22,638 nt of DNA from a virus: IMG/VR virus record IMGVR_UViG_3300009147_000029, positions 1 to 22,638 of that record. One strand, given 5' to 3'. Below are positions 22,021-22,638 of the stretch, one piece after another. The translations under genes and the position numbers were made by a program. The notes below the pieces were generated by a model. It did not search any database, was not told where the DNA came from, and was given only the letters and a program-made list of their open reading frames with translations. How positions within the stretch are numbered: the stretch's first letter is position 1; each line of letters opens with the position of its first letter.

Positions 22021-22295
22021 GCGACTGGACGCTACTCGCGGTCGAACTTCACAGCGAACGGTCACCGGATCAGGTCGGTGCCAGCATCAAGATCACGGCC
22101 GGCCGCCGTTGGTTCCGACTGGCCGCTTTCTACGGCAGCCCGCGCACCCGATCGGGTGCCCTGCGCGGTCTCAACCTTCGTGTCGGCCGACGGTATGTCG
22201 GCCCCTGCCTGACGATCCTCGCGCACACCCGGCCTACATCGGTACTGCGTCCCAGTCGATCTCCCGATCCCGGCCGCCGGCGCGGTAGCCGTTGA
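22017..22295 (+). CDS. Small protein of unknown function, 92 aa, overlapping terminase tail
   Basis: ATG at 22017 overlaps the stop of the 94-residue gene in ATGA. The product starts MSDWTLLAVELHSERSPDQV, contains an alternating strand pattern (GASIKITAGRRWFRLAAFYG, about 21-40), a basic stretch (LRGLNLRVGRRYVGPC) and an Arg/Pro/Ser C-terminus (about 71-92). The last 62 bp are antisense to the terminase gene end, so the Arg-rich C-terminus may only reflect the overlap. The first 70 residues look like a genuine domain. I do not recognise a family; confidence is moderate because of the overlap and the lack of an independent ribosome binding site. Confidence 0.62.
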   Translation: MSDWTLLAVELHSERSPDQVGASIKITAGRRWFRLAAFYGSPRTRSGALRGLNLRVGRRYVGPCLTILAHTRPTSVLRPSRSPDPGRRRGSR

Positions 22296-22638
22296 CCTGG
22301 CCGGCGGTGTCGGTAACCGGGTTCCATTCGGCGACGACCAGCCGAGCGGCGTAGGCGCCGACGTCCACCTGGTCGTCATGGCTGCCAGTCGGGAAGTCGG
22401 CGTGTTCCCCGATCCACTCGTCCAGCCACGCCGCAGCCGCCGGCAGCCATACCCGGCGGGCCTTGACCAGGTGCGCGTACGGGATCGCCCTGGTGATCTT
22501 GTCACCGTCGGCCCTGGTATCGAACGGCTGGAGGCCGGCCGCTGCAGCCGAACGGACCAGGGTCGTGCCCATCATCGTCGGCTCGACGCCGACCTCGACG
22601 GTGGACCAGCGCTCGGCCAGCGGGGCGACCAGCGCCCA
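22234..22638 (-). CDS. Terminase large subunit, C-terminal nuclease part (partial)
   Basis: The frame is open from the right edge to TGA at 22234: 134 codons of the C-terminal part, the start lies outside. It contains EVGVEPTMMGTTLVRSAAAA, TRADGDKITRAIPYAHLVKA, and WLDEWIGEHADFPTGSHDDQ followed by VDVGAYAARL. The DGDKITRA and HDDQVD motifs are typical of the RNase H-like nuclease domain of large terminase subunits (TIGR01630-type); the Asp of HDDQVD is expected to bind catalytic metal. The enzyme cuts concatemeric DNA and drives packaging through the portal. The gene end overlaps the end of the plus-strand 92-residue gene by 62 bp. Confidence 0.93.
   Translation of the reverse strand, partial: WALVAPLAERWSTVEVGVEPTMMGTTLVRSAAAAGLQPFDTRADGDKITRAIPYAHLVKARRVWLPAAAAWLDEWIGEHADFPTGSHDDQVDVGAYAARLVVAEWNPVTDTAGQVNGYRAGGRDREIDWDAVPM

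Noticed and set aside
22062-22505. Minus-strand frame of 147 codons at the right end
   Set aside because: It overlaps the terminase C-terminal frame in a different frame and is Arg/Pro/Ser-rich with no motif.

Overview
The window is the structural (late) region of a tailed actinobacteriophage or actinobacterial prophage. The base composition is very GC-rich, GTG start codons are common, genes are tightly packed with 1-4 nt overlaps, and the recognisable products are siphovirus-type head and tail proteins. The host is probably a high-GC actinomycete; genus cannot be fixed from sequence alone. No integrase, repressor or lysis gene lies in the window, so a free phage and a prophage cannot be separated, but two counter-oriented accessory gene sets fit a temperate element.

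Late genes are read right to left on the minus strand. In order they are: C-terminal end of the large terminase (cut by the right edge), portal (Mu gp29/DUF935-like), a protease-scaffold fusion, head decoration protein, major capsid protein, two small conserved head genes, then an unusual block of about 6 kb (16381 to 10278) of beta-rich, lectin-like and enzymatic virion proteins. That block holds a Spherulin-4-like glycosidase, an FCCH-like repeat protein, a LamG-like protein and a 642-residue protein with about ten degenerate Pro/Arg/Gly repeats. The usual series resumes with a connector carrying an N-terminal Ig-like domain, an HK97 gp10-like protein, a tail-terminator-like protein, a small protein, the tail tube protein, the two tail assembly chaperone frames, the tape measure protein, two minor tail proteins and a large tail protein (at least 984 residues, LamG-like insert) that runs off the left edge.

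Two places break this one-way order. Between tape measure and the first minor tail gene, a plus-strand lipoprotein gene (4015-4413) sits downstream of a perfectly symmetric array of three GTTGC and three GCAAC words, each set at exact 9-bp period (3877-3948). Between terminase and portal, three plus-strand small genes (21514-22295) form their own operon; the first encodes a Cys/His cluster plus a membrane segment, and the last overlaps the terminase gene tail-to-tail. Both look like morons: independently controlled genes, possibly expressed from a prophage. The lipoprotein next to the tape measure gene is a reasonable candidate for superinfection exclusion, but that is inference. No stretch over 300 bases lacks a gene; the longest gaps are 3829-4014 (the repeat array) and 9013-9157 (a perfect 15-bp hairpin and a possible 26-codon gene).
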